Shown here in pieces: positions 1 through 10,700 of a stretch of DNA of 64,000 bases. The notes beneath the pieces are model-generated. The model made no database searches. It had not been told where the DNA came from and was given only the letters and a program-made list of their open reading frames with translations. The stretch spans positions 8,564,243 to 8,628,242 of the forward strand of contig NC_049907.1 in NCBI RefSeq assembly GCF_001411555.2, in the 5' to 3' direction. The translations under genes were made by a program, and so were the position numbers. Position 1 is the stretch's first letter; each line of letters starts with the position of its first letter. Origin of the DNA: Juglans regia (Eukaryota; Streptophyta; Magnoliopsida; Fagales; Juglandaceae).

Positions 1-651
1 AAAATTGGAGGAAATGATATCCGGTGGGTCAGGTATGATCTGTCATTCCTTGGCTTAGCTTGATTTTAGCGCAGTACTGTATATACGTGCATGCACGCAC
101 ATATATAGAACCATCTCATAAAGAAACAACCATCCATGCATCACGCCAAGTATCGCCAACTGCATGCATGCATCACGCAGCTGTATACTCGCCTAGCTCC
201 CACATCAATTTGGTGACCACTTTGATAATGATATATATGGCATTTTTCTCGCACATGACATTCGAAAATAAGTAATGCAACTATTCACTCTAATTTATAC
301 CAATCATTTTAATCTTTTGACATGTTAAGTGGGTTATTAAAAAAATTAAATTTCTTTTAAAAATATATATTAAAAATAAAATGTCACCCAAAAATATAAA
401 AAAATAAAGACTAAAATTATAGATTTTCTCTACTGTTTTATGCTTGTATTTATAATTTTCTTAATAAATAATGTGGCATCACATAATTGTGGCGTCACAT
501 CATGGAGTAAAGTCATAAATGATATAAATTATTGGACATATATAGTAGCATTACTTAAAAGAAAATTGGGGACTTAACATGAGATGAATAATAATACCGC
601 TACAACTTATTAACAACCCGTTTCATAATCAACTAATATAAACATGCCACT
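1..651. other. AT-rich flank without recognised gene
   Basis: I see no coding segment, RNA gene or clear repeat boundary here. The short open frame at 60-275 has no recognisable domain and is probably chance. The stretch ends at the target-site duplication of the LINE that follows. Confidence 0.5.
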
Positions 652-661
652 TCATTAAATA
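652..661. repeat. LINE target-site duplication, left copy
   Basis: The 10-mer tcattaaata is repeated exactly at 3209-3218, bracketing the LINE. Confidence 0.8.
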
Positions 662-699
662 TTTTTTTTTTTTAAATCAACAGAAATACATTTCATTTA

Positions 700-1430
700 T
701 TAAACAGTAGTACAAGGTTTATCAGACATTACAACAACCATACACTCGGGAAGGCCCTCTTCTAACAACACTCTTTCACTCCTAGATCTTATAGCTACTT
801 TTGCAACTTCATTAGCTGCCTTATTACAGCATCTGAATACAGAAGACAATTGCCATAACGGAAACAAACTAAAAACCTGTTTTAAATCCTTAGTAACTTG
901 CCCCAACCAAGAGTTATCTTCTGCACTTGACTTGACAGCATCTACAACAGCTTTTGCATCCCCTTCGAATTCTACCATATTGAATCCCAGCTCTTGACAA
1001 AGTTCCATAGCTCTCAAGAGAGCAACACATTCAGCCATGAAAGCTGAGACTATATTATCCCTTGGGGCCACCAAAGTAGCCAGCAGGTCACCATTGCTGT
1101 CTCTGATAACAACTCCCATGCCCATCATTTCCTCCTTCTTATCAAAAGTTGCATCAAAGTTAGCTTTCAGGAGAGGCCATGTTGGTGGTTTCCATTTCAT
1201 AACCTCGGTCACTATCTGGTTTCTCTCATTAGTACCTGGGGTCTTACAAAGCACCTTTCTAAAGAGACTCAAGTCAGCCTTTGCTAGTTCTAGGATCGTG
1301 GTGGGGCTTATAAACTGGTTTTCAAAAACCATTGCATTTCTTCTGTTCCAGAGCTGGTGGAAAGTGACTGCAATAAACTCTAACTCCTCCTTATCCAGTC
1401 TCGACCATAAGGCAGACCATAAGGATTGAA
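700..1430 (-). pseudogene. LINE ORF2 C-terminus: RNase H domain
   Basis: This is the last part of a LINE ORF2 protein on the minus strand, ending at a stop at 700. The domain is a plant-LINE RNase H (RVT_3 type). Visible active-site positions are the Asp in NFDAT, the Glu in AECVAL and the Asp in EGDAK, followed by the late NKAANEVAK segment. In an active element this domain removes RNA from the RNA:DNA hybrid. No stop or frameshift is seen from 1430 to 700. The apparent start codon just right of 1430 belongs to the inserted foldback element, not to the LINE. The part upstream in the protein continues at 2496-3208. Confidence 0.85.
1422..1430. repeat. 9-bp target-site duplication, left copy
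   Basis: The 9-mer aggattgaa borders the foldback element and recurs exactly at 2487-2495. Confidence 0.95.
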
Positions 1431-2486
1431 GAAAAATGCTAGAGGCAGGCATGCCTCGGGCCTCCGCGCAGACGACTTCCTACGTGGACTCAAGATGCAC
1501 CGTTTTGAAGTAAATAAAACGGTGCGTTTTGGGGCCACTTATATGCATGCCTTCGACCCCAAAACACACCGTTTTACACTTTTTCTTATTTCTGGTTTTT
1601 GGTTCTCCTTCCCCAGAGAACTCTGTTCTCCTTCGTTTCTCCCCGGATTGAAGCCATCGCAGGTTCGTTTCTCTTCCTCTCTCTTGGTTTCTCTTGGTTT
1701 CTTGATCTTTCTTCTCATTTCTCCTTCTTTCTTCTCATTTCTCCTTCTTTGTTTCTCTTTGTTTCCAGAACTGGCCGTTTCTTCCACAGACGGCAGATGG
1801 AACTTAAATGCTTACTCACGGCGGAGACTCACGACAGATGGTCACGCACGACAGATCCCCTTCCACAGACGGCAGATGGAACGCAAATATTGGTGAGATT
1901 TGAAAAAAAAACTCAAAACTGAGAACTGAGAAAGCAAACGAAGGAGCGGGAGAAACTGAGAACTGAGAACTGAGAAATATTTCTGGGGAAAAAAATTCGG
2001 AACCAACGCCAAACCAAATCTCACCAATATTTATGTTCCATCTGCCGTCTGTGGAAGGGGATCTGCCGTGCGTGACCATCTGTCGTGAGTCTTCGCCGTG
2101 AGTAAGCATTTAAGTTCCATCTGCCGTCTGTGGAAGAAACGGCCAGTTCTGGAAACAAAGAGAAACAAAGAAGGAGAAATGAGAAGAAAGAAGGAGAAAT
2201 GAGAAGAAAGATCAAGAAACCAAGAGAAACCAAGAGAGAGGAAGAGAAACGAACCTGCGATGGCTTCAATCCGGGGAGAAACGAAGGAGAACAGAGTTCT
2301 CTGGGGAAGGAGAACCAAAAACCAGAAATAAGAAAAAGTGTAAAACGGTGTGTTTTGGGGTCGAAGGCATGCATATAAGTGGCCCCAAAACGCACCGTTT
2401 TATTTACTTCAAAACGGTGCGTCTTGAGTCCACGTAGGAAGTCGTCTGCGCGGAGGCCCGAGGCATGCCTGCCTCTAGCATTTTTC
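1431..2486. mobile_element. Mutator-like foldback element, 1056 bp
   Basis: The element is almost entirely an inverted repeat. Its left arm (1431 to about 1900) and right arm (about 2018 to 2486) are near-identical reverse complements of roughly 470 bp, with a loop of about 120 bp. Terminal bases are G-AAAAATGCTAGAGGCAGG on both sides. A perfect 9-bp duplication flanks it, which is the Mutator-superfamily signature, as are long terminal inverted repeats. It carries no transposase. The open frames in the arms (for example 1539-1787 and 2130-2378, with the same 82-residue translation) are mirror images created by the palindrome and not genes. The sharp duplication and well matched arms suggest a fairly recent insertion. 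Confidence 0.9.
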
Positions 2487-2495
2487 AGGATTGAA
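2487..2495. repeat. 9-bp target-site duplication, right copy
   Basis: Exact copy of 1422-1430. Within the LINE it duplicates nine coding bases. Confidence 0.95.
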
Positions 2496-3208
2496 AATCA
2501 GCAAAATTACTCTGCCATTTCTTCACTGGGCTACTTGCTCCACCCATTACATCAGCAGCTGCAGGACATGTCCAGAGTACATGCACCACAGACTCTTCCT
2601 CTCTATTGCAGATTGGGCATAGGCAGTTATCAACAATATGCTTCTTGTGGAGGTTGACTTTCGTAGGGAGGATATTATTAAGTGCTTTCCAAATCAGCTG
2701 TTTTGTTTTCCCAGGAACTCCCAAAGACCAAACCTTCTTCCATTGTTCCTCATTATCTACACAGTTTGAAGACTCACCAAATTTATGTGCACTCTGCCTC
2801 ATATCTTCATAATATGCACTTTTAACATTAAAAAGCCCTTTTCTTGACCCTGCCCAGATTAACCTATCATTTTTTCCCCAGATACTGATTGGGATAGCAC
2901 ATATGATCTTTGCTTCTTCCCTATTGAATATCTCTTCCACCAAATCACGCCTCGAGCACCTTTTTTCTACATCAATTAGGTCCTCCACTTTCCCATTTGA
3001 ATCTGAATTATTAATAGGAGTCTGTACCTGGTATGTTGTTGGCTTTGGGAGCCACTTATCATTCCAAATCCTTATGCTCTTCCCATTTCCGACCCTCCAC
3101 ACAGCCCCTCTCCTTACCACATCAAAGCTGTTCCATAAGCTCCTCCATATGAAGGAAGGACATGAACCCAATTTTGCTTCCAAAACACCACACTCTTGGT
3201 AATACTTA
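2496..3208 (-). pseudogene. LINE ORF2 fragment: zinc-binding reverse transcriptase region
   Basis: On the minus strand the frame runs from about 3205 to the foldback element. It begins inside the conserved LEAKLGSCPSFIWRS segment found downstream of plant LINE reverse transcriptases. It then shows WRVGNGKSIRIWNDKWLP and a zf-RVT region with the metal-ligand cluster CPICN...H..W.C. There is no true ATG: the apparent start near 3183 is TTG and the frame is open further upstream, so this is a 5'-truncated fragment. It joins in frame to the RNase H segment at 700-1430 on the far side of the foldback insertion. Confidence 0.85.
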
Positions 3209-3218
3209 TCATTAAATA
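3209..3218. repeat. LINE target-site duplication, right copy
   Basis: Matches 652-661 exactly and marks the point of 5' truncation of the LINE. Confidence 0.8.
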
Positions 3219-4944
3219 ATTACATGATTAGCAACATAGTCCAAATACATATATTGCATGAGAAGTGCTAGGTTCAAACATATTAAAGTAAAGCTTAAAT
3301 TGATGTGGTTAGTGTTGACGTCATGTTTCACGAGTTTGGACAAATCCACATAGGCAATGCCACGATATGAATTATTCTGAGCCTCCAACAGTGTTTCGGT
3401 GCGGCTGTACGTTGACGGTTCGTACATCTATGACGATGAATGAAAAATAAGTGCCGTGAAAGTAAAAAAAGATGATACGAAAATTTATATAATTCGGTAA
3501 TGTGCCTACGTCCACAGGGATTTGGAGAGGGAAGTCTCCAATATAATATATTTATTTACAATCACTCATGGATCCTCATTTATCACTGTATAAAGAATGT
3601 TGTAACTCTTCTTGTGGAGGGCGCTGTCTTCCTTGAGAGGCTGCTTGAAGAAGAAGATCTGATAAAGGGAGAGCTCGGTCCCTTCGAGAAGTAGAAGTCG
3701 TTTATTAGTCTATATCATTTCATCTGGTTGTATGTTTTATATATGTACCCATTTATTGCGTGCGTCAGCTTCCTTCCTTATTAGCCTACTTTCTTTCTGA
3801 CATTTTCTTAAGCTCCCTGCCATGATATGACTTGCTCCATTAGCATGTCTGACTTGCTCTCCTTGATCCCTTCTTATCTCTTCCTTGTTTCCCTTTGTCT
3901 TTAGTGATAGCTTGGTGGGCTGGGCCTAATTTATGGACTATGAGTATTTTTCTCCTTCATAGTTAGATCATATTATAATACGTTAGCTAGATCTATTTCA
4001 CAATTTTATAATTTGATATACTATAACAAGTCACATTAATTTATACAAACTCATGATACATAAATCTTTCCTTGAGCATTTTGGATTAATATAAGATTTG
4101 CTATTAAATAGTGTGCCATGATCAACATCAATATCTCCATGCAATATTGGGTCGTGGATGATGAGTTGGAGCCTTCTCAAATTGAGTCATACATGATATA
4201 CATTGAGGAAGCAATATTTAAGCATATAATTGGCGTGCCCATTAACTGTATTCATGATATTAATTAATTAATTCATTAATTTCCAATTAAGCTGCTAGCC
4301 CAGCTTGCTGTGATGGCAACCTCGTCATTGGACATCGTATACTCAAGGATGATGATGATGATGATGATGATCATGTCATGTTTATTATTAATGACATTAA
4401 TCAATTTAGCATCACTAATATTTCATGTTTATTTTCCGAACAAACCCATTAATTAGTTCAAGTGGGGATAATTGCCAGTTCTATTCCTACGTCATTTTGA
4501 TCGATCATGAGCATTACTGGAATTTGTCATACCTCATATCGATCGATCATGTCTAACATTATAATATACATTTATAGAGTACAGGATCCGGAAGATCATA
4601 AATATTTTTTAATGATGCATGGAATATATTTATAATTTTGAGAATGATTTATATAGTTTTAGAGTATATATGCAAGTTCTGTACACTCTATTTTAAAAAA
4701 AAAAAATAGATAAATGTGAAATCCACATATATATTTATTTTTTAATGATGGGCTCCATTATTTTTTAAAGATAGAGTGTGAAACTTTCAAATCTTAAAAC
4801 TGTACTTAATATATATTACTTATTTATTTTTGAAGCAATTTATAACATATAGAACTTGAGTAATCTTGAACTTTAGAAATTATTTCATTAATTAATATAT
4901 AATAGCTTCCTTATGTTACATCAAACAACTTTCAGTACATGCCT

Positions 4945-4975
<31 letters not shown>

Positions 4976-5185
4976 AAGAAAAAAGAAAAACTTTCATTAG
5001 ATGACCAAATTACCCTGTCCTCCATGATAAACGAAACATAATCATGTCCCATGAAAAACTTACAGCAGTTCCAACGTACAACATGGGGGAAAAAATAGTT
5101 ACTCCTAAAATTATCATTCAGGAATTAATCAAGCATTAATTTTATTTTGAAAGAACATGACGGTTTGTCATGCATGATATCTGAT
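3219..5185. other. Intergenic region downstream of ACC synthase
   Basis: I see no gene. A (GAT)n run lies at about 4348-4371 and an A-rich run at about 4946-4990. The segment around 3490-3700 (wording such as gtgcctacgtccacaggg) resembles LTR-type untranslated sequence of plant retrotransposons, but no LTR ends or coding domains could be found. The last part will hold the 3' untranslated region of the ACC synthase gene, which is read leftwards. Confidence 0.4.
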
Positions 5186-6631
5186 CTAAGTCCTTGCTCG
5201 AACAAGCGGCGAGAGAGGAACATGAGGAGAGTGAGGGGACATGATCATGTGTGGCGACATGAGTCCCTCATCGTACCTTCGAAAGGAGAAGCTAAGCTGA
5301 AGCTTCTTTGGCAAACATTTAGTTCTCTTCCCCTGCGCCTTATTATTTCCATCTTTTTCTTGACGTACAAATGCATTGATTCTCTGGAGTGCGACTTCCA
5401 CCGTCTCATCGTCCATGTTTGCGAAGCAGACCCTAAACCAACCTGGTTCTGAGCAATGGAACGAAGATCCTGGGGAGACATTGACCTTCACCTCGTTGAT
5501 GATTACGTGCCACAGCGCCATCTCAGCCTCAAGTGTTTGTTCTTTGAGAAGCCTACGCAAATCCATCCAAACAAAAAGGCCAGCATTGCTTTTCAAGCAA
5601 GTAATCCCTGCTTTCGCAAGTCCTTTGGTGAAGACGTTATGCCTCTTCGCTAGCCTCTTCGAACTCTGCTCCAGAAAGTTCCCGACAAACTCCTCGTCAG
5701 ACAGCATTGCCGCAAGCAGATGTTGAGTTTGGGAGGAAACCAATCCGAAGCTCGACATTTTGCGGCCACAGCTCACGACAGCATCATTATAAGAGTAAAC
5801 TATGCCAACCCTAAAGCCAGGAAGACCCATGTCCTTAGACAAGCTATAAACGATGTGAATGAGATCAGGGTTGCAGTACTCCATCTCTTGCATGATCTCG
5901 GAAATGCTTACGAAGTCTGGAGTGCTGAAGAGAGTGGCTGCATAGATTTCGTCGCAAACTAGGTGGATGTTCTTTTCATTAACGAAGCTTACTAGGCTTT
6001 TTAGTGTCTCTCTGTCTAGAACAGTACCCAAAGGATTTGATGGGTTTGCAATGAGCAAGCCCTTTATGTTGATGTTGTCTTCTTGGGCCTTTTCATATGC
6101 TGCTTCTAATGCTGCTTTTGTTATTAGGAAACCATTGGAGCTATCACAGTGAACAGGAACTATCTGCACACCAGTTCTCCACCCGAGGTCGCGATCAAAT
6201 CTGCATGCAAGCAAATCCAGAATTTTATGAGTGAAATCGATTTGAGCGATATCATTATGATTTTATCACTTCATTAAAAAAGCTATTTTTATTTTTTCGT
6301 CAAATTTAAATTCATGAAATTTTGTAAGTTATAAATCCATTCAATTAAAAACATTAGTGATTAATGCTACGCATAATTGTGAAATATATAAATATTGAAT
6401 AATCATTTAAAAAAAAACTGTTATTAAAAAATTAATTTTCTAATCAAGTGGCTGTAAGCCCAGCAATTAATGTTTTTGAGCCACCTCGACTTGCCATCCA
6501 CGCTAGTACTAGTAATTGTGGTCCAAGACTCGCAAGTCATGTACTGGCTGACTTGCGGAATTTTCAACTACAACTACAGGTAGGTATAACTTCAAAAGTT
6601 GAGGAACTTTTTAGCCATATTTGAAATCTGG

Positions 6632-6678
<47 letters not shown>

Positions 6679-7788
6679 ATGTGTGTGGAAATTGTCCAAA
6701 CATCCAGCTGTTGAACACGTACACTGAATTATTTGGTTTTGAACTGCGTGGGCCATCCTAGCAGATCAGCAAGTTGGTAATGAAACATTTTGACCTTGGA
6801 GCAACGTCTAACCAAACAATTGACCCTTTTGTAAGCAAACTAGAACTTTATTTATTTATTTATTTATTTATTTTAATCTTTTATTTTTTTAGGGAAGGAT
6901 GAAGAAAATTTGAAACCAAAAACCTTGAGTAGACTTTATAACCACCTAGACTCGATTGACTATAGGAATGAATACCTATGGCAAAATCTCAGTTTGTTTA
7001 TATGTTCAGAACCGCGTGGTCAAGACCATGACCCGGATACTAACTTGGAATTCCTCTCCTGCAATTCTTTTAATTAATTAAAATAATAATGGGCCATTTT
7101 CTAGGTTGAAAATATATATTGTAGAAACACACAGAACAGATAGAGCTGTATGCGCATAAACCGAAATGGTAGAAATTGATATATGGTAATATTTATTATA
7201 TTCATGATTAGAGTGCAGAAAGATCAGAGAGAGATATCAAGTATCCTTACGCTGGATAATAAGGAGAGGGTACAAGAAAAGCATCTCCAGGATCTGCCAA
7301 ACAGAACATGATTAGCTCGTTTGCTCCTGTTGCTCCACCACTCATGACTATGCGTTCTTGATCAAACTTGACCCGACCACCTCTTACTCTCCCCATAAAG
7401 CTCGCCACAGCCTGAAAAAAAAAAAAAAAAAAAAACACATCCGGTTGTCAAAAAATGCCATGATTATTACGTCTAGATTTCTTATCCATTTCTGTACTTT
7501 TTCCATGCATGTCTATGATTCGTGTTTTTTCATAAGCCATTGAAATATGATTGATTGATTCTGTCAAGTGTAAGAATAAGTTTATATATATTTACTTGTC
7601 TGAACTCCGGCAAGCCATGGTAATCCTGAAATATGGCAATATTCTTGAACTCATCGACTCCTTCAGCTGTGCAAATGGAAGCCTTGGGATTTTTCCTGAT
7701 CCAGTCTTCACTCAAATCAAAGCAAAGCTGAAGCAATATTGAAAAAAAAGCATTGATCAGTTTGTACGTTAACGTGCTGCAGTACTGC

Positions 7789-7834
<46 letters not shown>

Positions 7835-8057
7835 AGTACTGATCGAGATAGTAACATAAATATATAAGCATATATATATATGTAATAAATTTCGATCTCC
7901 TCCACCAAACCTGATTTTCTGCAAGACCCATCTGAATAACTCCATCGCGGTTGTTGGTAGGGTGATAAGGGTTCATATCATAGGCCTTCCATCCATCGAA
8001 GTATAGAGAATTCTCCCCATGGCGGTCGTTTGTTGCAATCTTACTCAACACTACCAT
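5186..8057 (-). CDS. ACS6: 1-aminocyclopropane-1-carboxylate synthase, type 1
   Basis: This PLP enzyme makes ACC from S-adenosylmethionine in the cytosol, the committed step of ethylene synthesis. Exons (minus strand) are 8057-7911, 7727-7596, 7411-7251 and 6200-5186; all introns are GT-AG, and the spliced product is 484 residues, normal for the family. Key residues are Tyr85 in [13 protein letters not shown] at 198-205, Asp230 in CDEIY, PLP-lysine Lys269 in [10 protein letters not shown], and Arg403 in [10 protein letters not shown]. The tail has LSFSF near Ser450 and Ser-Pro sites at 462, 468, 471 and 477, as in type-1 enzymes stabilised by MAP kinases and calcium-dependent kinases. The ATG at 8057 is chosen because the longer frame to 8093 starts with TTG. 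The ACS6 name rests on the N-terminal [13 protein letters not shown] and the SPHSP...SPLVRA tail; another type-1 paralogue is possible. Confidence 0.96.
6635..6688. repeat. (AT)n then GT-rich microsatellite in ACC synthase intron 3
   Basis: About 18 AT units are followed by a short GT-rich run. It lies in the 1050-bp third intron (6201-7250), which also holds TTTA repeats near 6848-6872. I see no coding sequence in the intron. Confidence 0.9.
7415..7435 (-). promoter_or_regulatory. Homopolymer polypyrimidine tract of ACC synthase intron 2
   Basis: The plus strand shows 21 A in a row, so the pre-mRNA has a run of 21 U that leads directly into the CAG acceptor, with exon 3 starting at 7411. 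It serves as the polypyrimidine tract of this intron (7412-7595). Confidence 0.8.
7792..7832. repeat. (AT)n microsatellite in ACC synthase intron 1
   Basis: An uninterrupted AT run of about 20 units lies in the 183-bp first intron (7728-7910). It makes up nearly a quarter of that intron. Confidence 0.95.
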
Positions 8058-8232
8058 TTGCAATGTTGTTGATTCTAAAGCTGATGAAAACAAAATTAAG
8101 GAGGCTAGCTAGGGAAAGAAGAATAATGTGGGAATTTATAAGGCGGGTAGATCAGGAGAAGGAGTTGAAATATATATCTGTTTAGCTATCAAGAATGCGT
8201 ACAAGTGAGAAACAAAGGGAGGGAATGTTTGC

Positions 8233-8239
8233 ATTTATA
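8233..8239 (-). promoter_or_regulatory. Probable TATA box of ACC synthase
   Basis: On the minus strand the sequence reads ctataaatgc, about 180 bases upstream of the start codon, a reasonable spacing for a 5' leader of about 150 bases. A second candidate, ttataaat, lies nearer the start at 8136-8143. The distal one looks more like a canonical plant TATA box. Confidence 0.5.
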
Positions 8240-8708
8240 GGAGGAGAGCCAGGGAGAACAGAGATCAGAAAAGTCGACCGATAAGTTCAAAACTTCAAAT
8301 GCTATTAAAAGCTCATGAAACGTACCGGCGCCAGTGTCAGTGTTTGGTCAACATTTTAATGGAATTGCGTGTTGTTCATGATGTGGAAAACTTGATCTTG
8401 GGTACTTTTTGTTTTTTCTTTTTTGGGTTTTTTTTTTTTTTTTTAATAATGAGAAAACCATTTTTCCATCCATGCATGGAAGCCAAGTTCTGTTTGTTTT
8501 ACTTTATAAGATCAGCGGGAATAATGAAGTTTCCATGAAACTTACGATCCACGCTAGCTTTGAACGATTGAGAGTACTGGTACTGCGTGATGCTTTCGGC
8601 GATTTCTTGGACTTGAAAGTTGAAACTCGCCACCACCCCCAAGCTAGTCATGACAAGCCTCCACGATATATGTATACCATTTCTATTTTCAAAAAATTTA
8701 CGCAATTT

Positions 8709-8988
8709 CTTATTATTCATACTACTTCCACGTACCATATTTTTTTTTAATTTTTATTCTTTTATTCTTTTATCAAAATTTCCACGTACCATATTTTTTT
8801 TTAATTTTTATTCTTTTATTCTTTTATCAAAATTTTAATATATGAATAATGAATAAAAAAATTGAATTAATTTAAAAAGAATAAACTAAAAAAAAAATTA
8901 AAAAAATATTAAAAAATTTTAAAATTTTTAAAAAATGTGGTGTGTGGAAGATGAAAGGTTGTGTAGCATTGCTCTGAGGTCCCCACAC
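8709..8988. mobile_element. MITE-like inverted-repeat element, family A
   Basis: The left end (ttcatactacttccacgtac) and the reverse complement of the right end (ttcatcttccacacaccaca) match imperfectly. Between them lies AT-rich sequence with a gaataaaaaaattgaattaattt core that recurs at 10022-10200 and 56441-56642. There is no coding capacity. This copy has a 54-bp internal tandem duplication. Confidence 0.55.
8727..8834. repeat. Tandem duplication, 2 x 54 bp
   Basis: The unit beginning tccacgtaccatat at 8727 is repeated directly at 8781 with essentially no change. Confidence 0.9.
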
Positions 8989-9839
8989 ACAAATTAATTG
9001 GTTGATTCTTTTTTGTGGAGTCATAATATATCTATCTTTATATATATATATATATATATAAAGTGTGTATGAGATGGAATTTCTTGTTTTAATGTTTTTT
9101 TTTCATTAAAATTAACGGCAACAATCCCGCCTTTCCTTTTGTTCCTCTCTCTCTCCAACTTTTTGTGCATGCGTGTGCATAATGGCCTTGCAGGGAAAGA
9201 ATAAAAAAATATAACTTTAATAAAAAAAATGATAATCCCAAAGTAAAGAATGTATTTTTTTAAACATCTAGAATGAAATACTATTAATTAAAACTTTTAA
9301 ACACTTTAATATATTTATATTTTTTCAAAGTTTTTAATACCGTTTTGAAGATCGTTTGGTTAAAGCACTGCAATAAAATAAATGAGATAAAATTATTAGA
9401 GTATCTGATTATCCAAATTATAAATTTTACAAGTTAGTAATCATAAGTACCAGAATTTTATAAACAGAACCATAACAGTGAAATATCCTCAACGAGGTTA
9501 TATAGTTATCCAGTAAAATATAATACAAAGCCAAAATATATAGGAAAAGAGAGAAATAAATCTCATTTGGCCCAAAACATGCCATTAAATACCATCATCT
9601 TGATGATGCAAACTCAATCATCTTGTTAAAATCTTGATTGTAGTAGTTATTTTGTTTGTTAAAGTTCCTTTGTAATATTCTATTAATTATATTACTTGTA
9701 TAAAAATTGAAGCAATGTCTTCTAAGCTATATATGCCATCAACTATTTTTACAAATTTTGTAAAAAATATATTATTTTTGTAAAATAACTGTTTAATCTA
9801 ACTAGCCAAACGTGTTTTGCACGTTACTTTGACCTAGTG

Positions 9840-9871
<32 letters not shown>

Positions 9872-10021
9872 TAAAATAAATTATAAAGAGAAATGATATT
9901 TACAGTCGTAAAATCCGTAAGCGCCGCGCAATCCTTTTAAAAACATTGAATAAATTCGGGGCCCACAAGAAGCCAGCAAATGCATGCATATAATTAGCTA
10001 GTGAAAATACTGCTTAATTAG
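8989..10021. other. AT-rich intergenic sequence
   Basis: I see no gene. There are AT microsatellites near 9039-9060 and 9840-9862. At about 9887-9975 there is one arm of the short inverted-repeat family B (tacagtcg...gtaagcgccgcgca) that recurs in better form at 22703, 24357 and 31552. Confidence 0.45.
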
Positions 10022-10200
10022 TAGAAAAAATCTACTCATTATCCTTGCGCCACATACCACATATAATTTTTTTTATTTTTTATTTTTCTCTTACTAAATA
10101 TGTGGTGTATGTATGATGAATAAAAGAAATCAATTAATTTAGAAAGAGTAAAACTTAAAAAAAAGGTGTGGTGTGAGATGATGGGTAGCAAAACTCTTCT
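10022..10200. mobile_element. MITE-like inverted-repeat element, family A
   Basis: The left end (cattatccttgcgccacata) pairs imperfectly with the right end (ggtgtggtgtgagatgatgg). The inner core is shared with the copies at 8709-8988 and 56441-56642. It has no coding capacity and ends just before the LINE that follows. Confidence 0.6.
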
Positions 10201-10227
10201 ATTAATATAATAACAAAAACGCTAACA

Positions 10228-10700
10228 GTGTGTAAGGGTCCTCCAAAAGTCAACCACCTTATGTTTGCAGATGATAGTGTTTTGTTTTGCAGGGCCACAT
10301 TACAAACCAATATGAATATTCTTCATCTATTGGAAGTATATGAAAAAGCTTCTGGACAAATGGTGAATAGGGAGAAGATTGCCATGGTATTTAGCAAAAA
10401 TGTTTCTACTAGTCAACAAGTAGAGATCATGCAATTTTAGGGAGTCTAGCAGCACCAAAATTATGATAAATATTTAGGACTCCCTCCCATGGTGGGTGGA
10501 GGAAAATATCAAGCATTTTCTATGCTGAAGAATAAGGTGTGTCAAAACTACAAGGGTGAAAGGAGAAGCTTTTATCACTAGGGGGTAAAGAGGTGCTTAT
10601 CAAAGTTGTAGCCCTCTCCATTCCCACTTACACAATGAGTTGTTTCAAACTGCTATCTTCTTTGTGTTCTGAGTTGGAGAGTTTAATAGCAAAGTTTTGG
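10228..10700 (+). pseudogene. LINE reverse transcriptase fragment
   Basis: The catalytic motif is present as FADDSVLF with both aspartates, preceded by the usual VNHL. The helix after it (SGQMVNREK) and the KYLGLPPMVG segment also fit plant LINE reverse transcriptases. The open frame stops at 10438-10440, and further stops and shifts follow, so no working protein can be made. The upstream palm and fingers are missing because the element is truncated. Confidence 0.85.

Larger units (their letters stand above)
662..3208 (-). mobile_element. 5'-truncated LINE, split by a nested foldback element
   Basis: A non-LTR retrotransposon copy lies on the minus strand. Its 3' end is the T-run at 662-673, a poly(A) tail on the minus strand. 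Coding sequence reads leftwards from about 3205: a reverse-transcriptase-associated zinc-binding region, then an RNase H domain. A 10-bp direct repeat (tcattaaata) flanks it at 652-661 and 3209-3218, as expected of target-primed insertion. The endonuclease and most of the reverse transcriptase are missing, which is normal 5' truncation. A 1056-bp palindromic element sits inside the coding part. Across that insertion the frame would continue unbroken, so the LINE was a readable copy when it was hit. Confidence 0.9.

Noticed and set aside
1539..2378. Paired open frames with identical 82-residue translations on opposite strands
   Set aside because: They are the two arms of the palindromic element read in mirror image; composition is low-complexity and no domain is present.
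5147..6152. Plus-strand open frames across the ACC synthase last exon
   Set aside because: They are antisense shadows of the real minus-strand exon, which has full family motifs.
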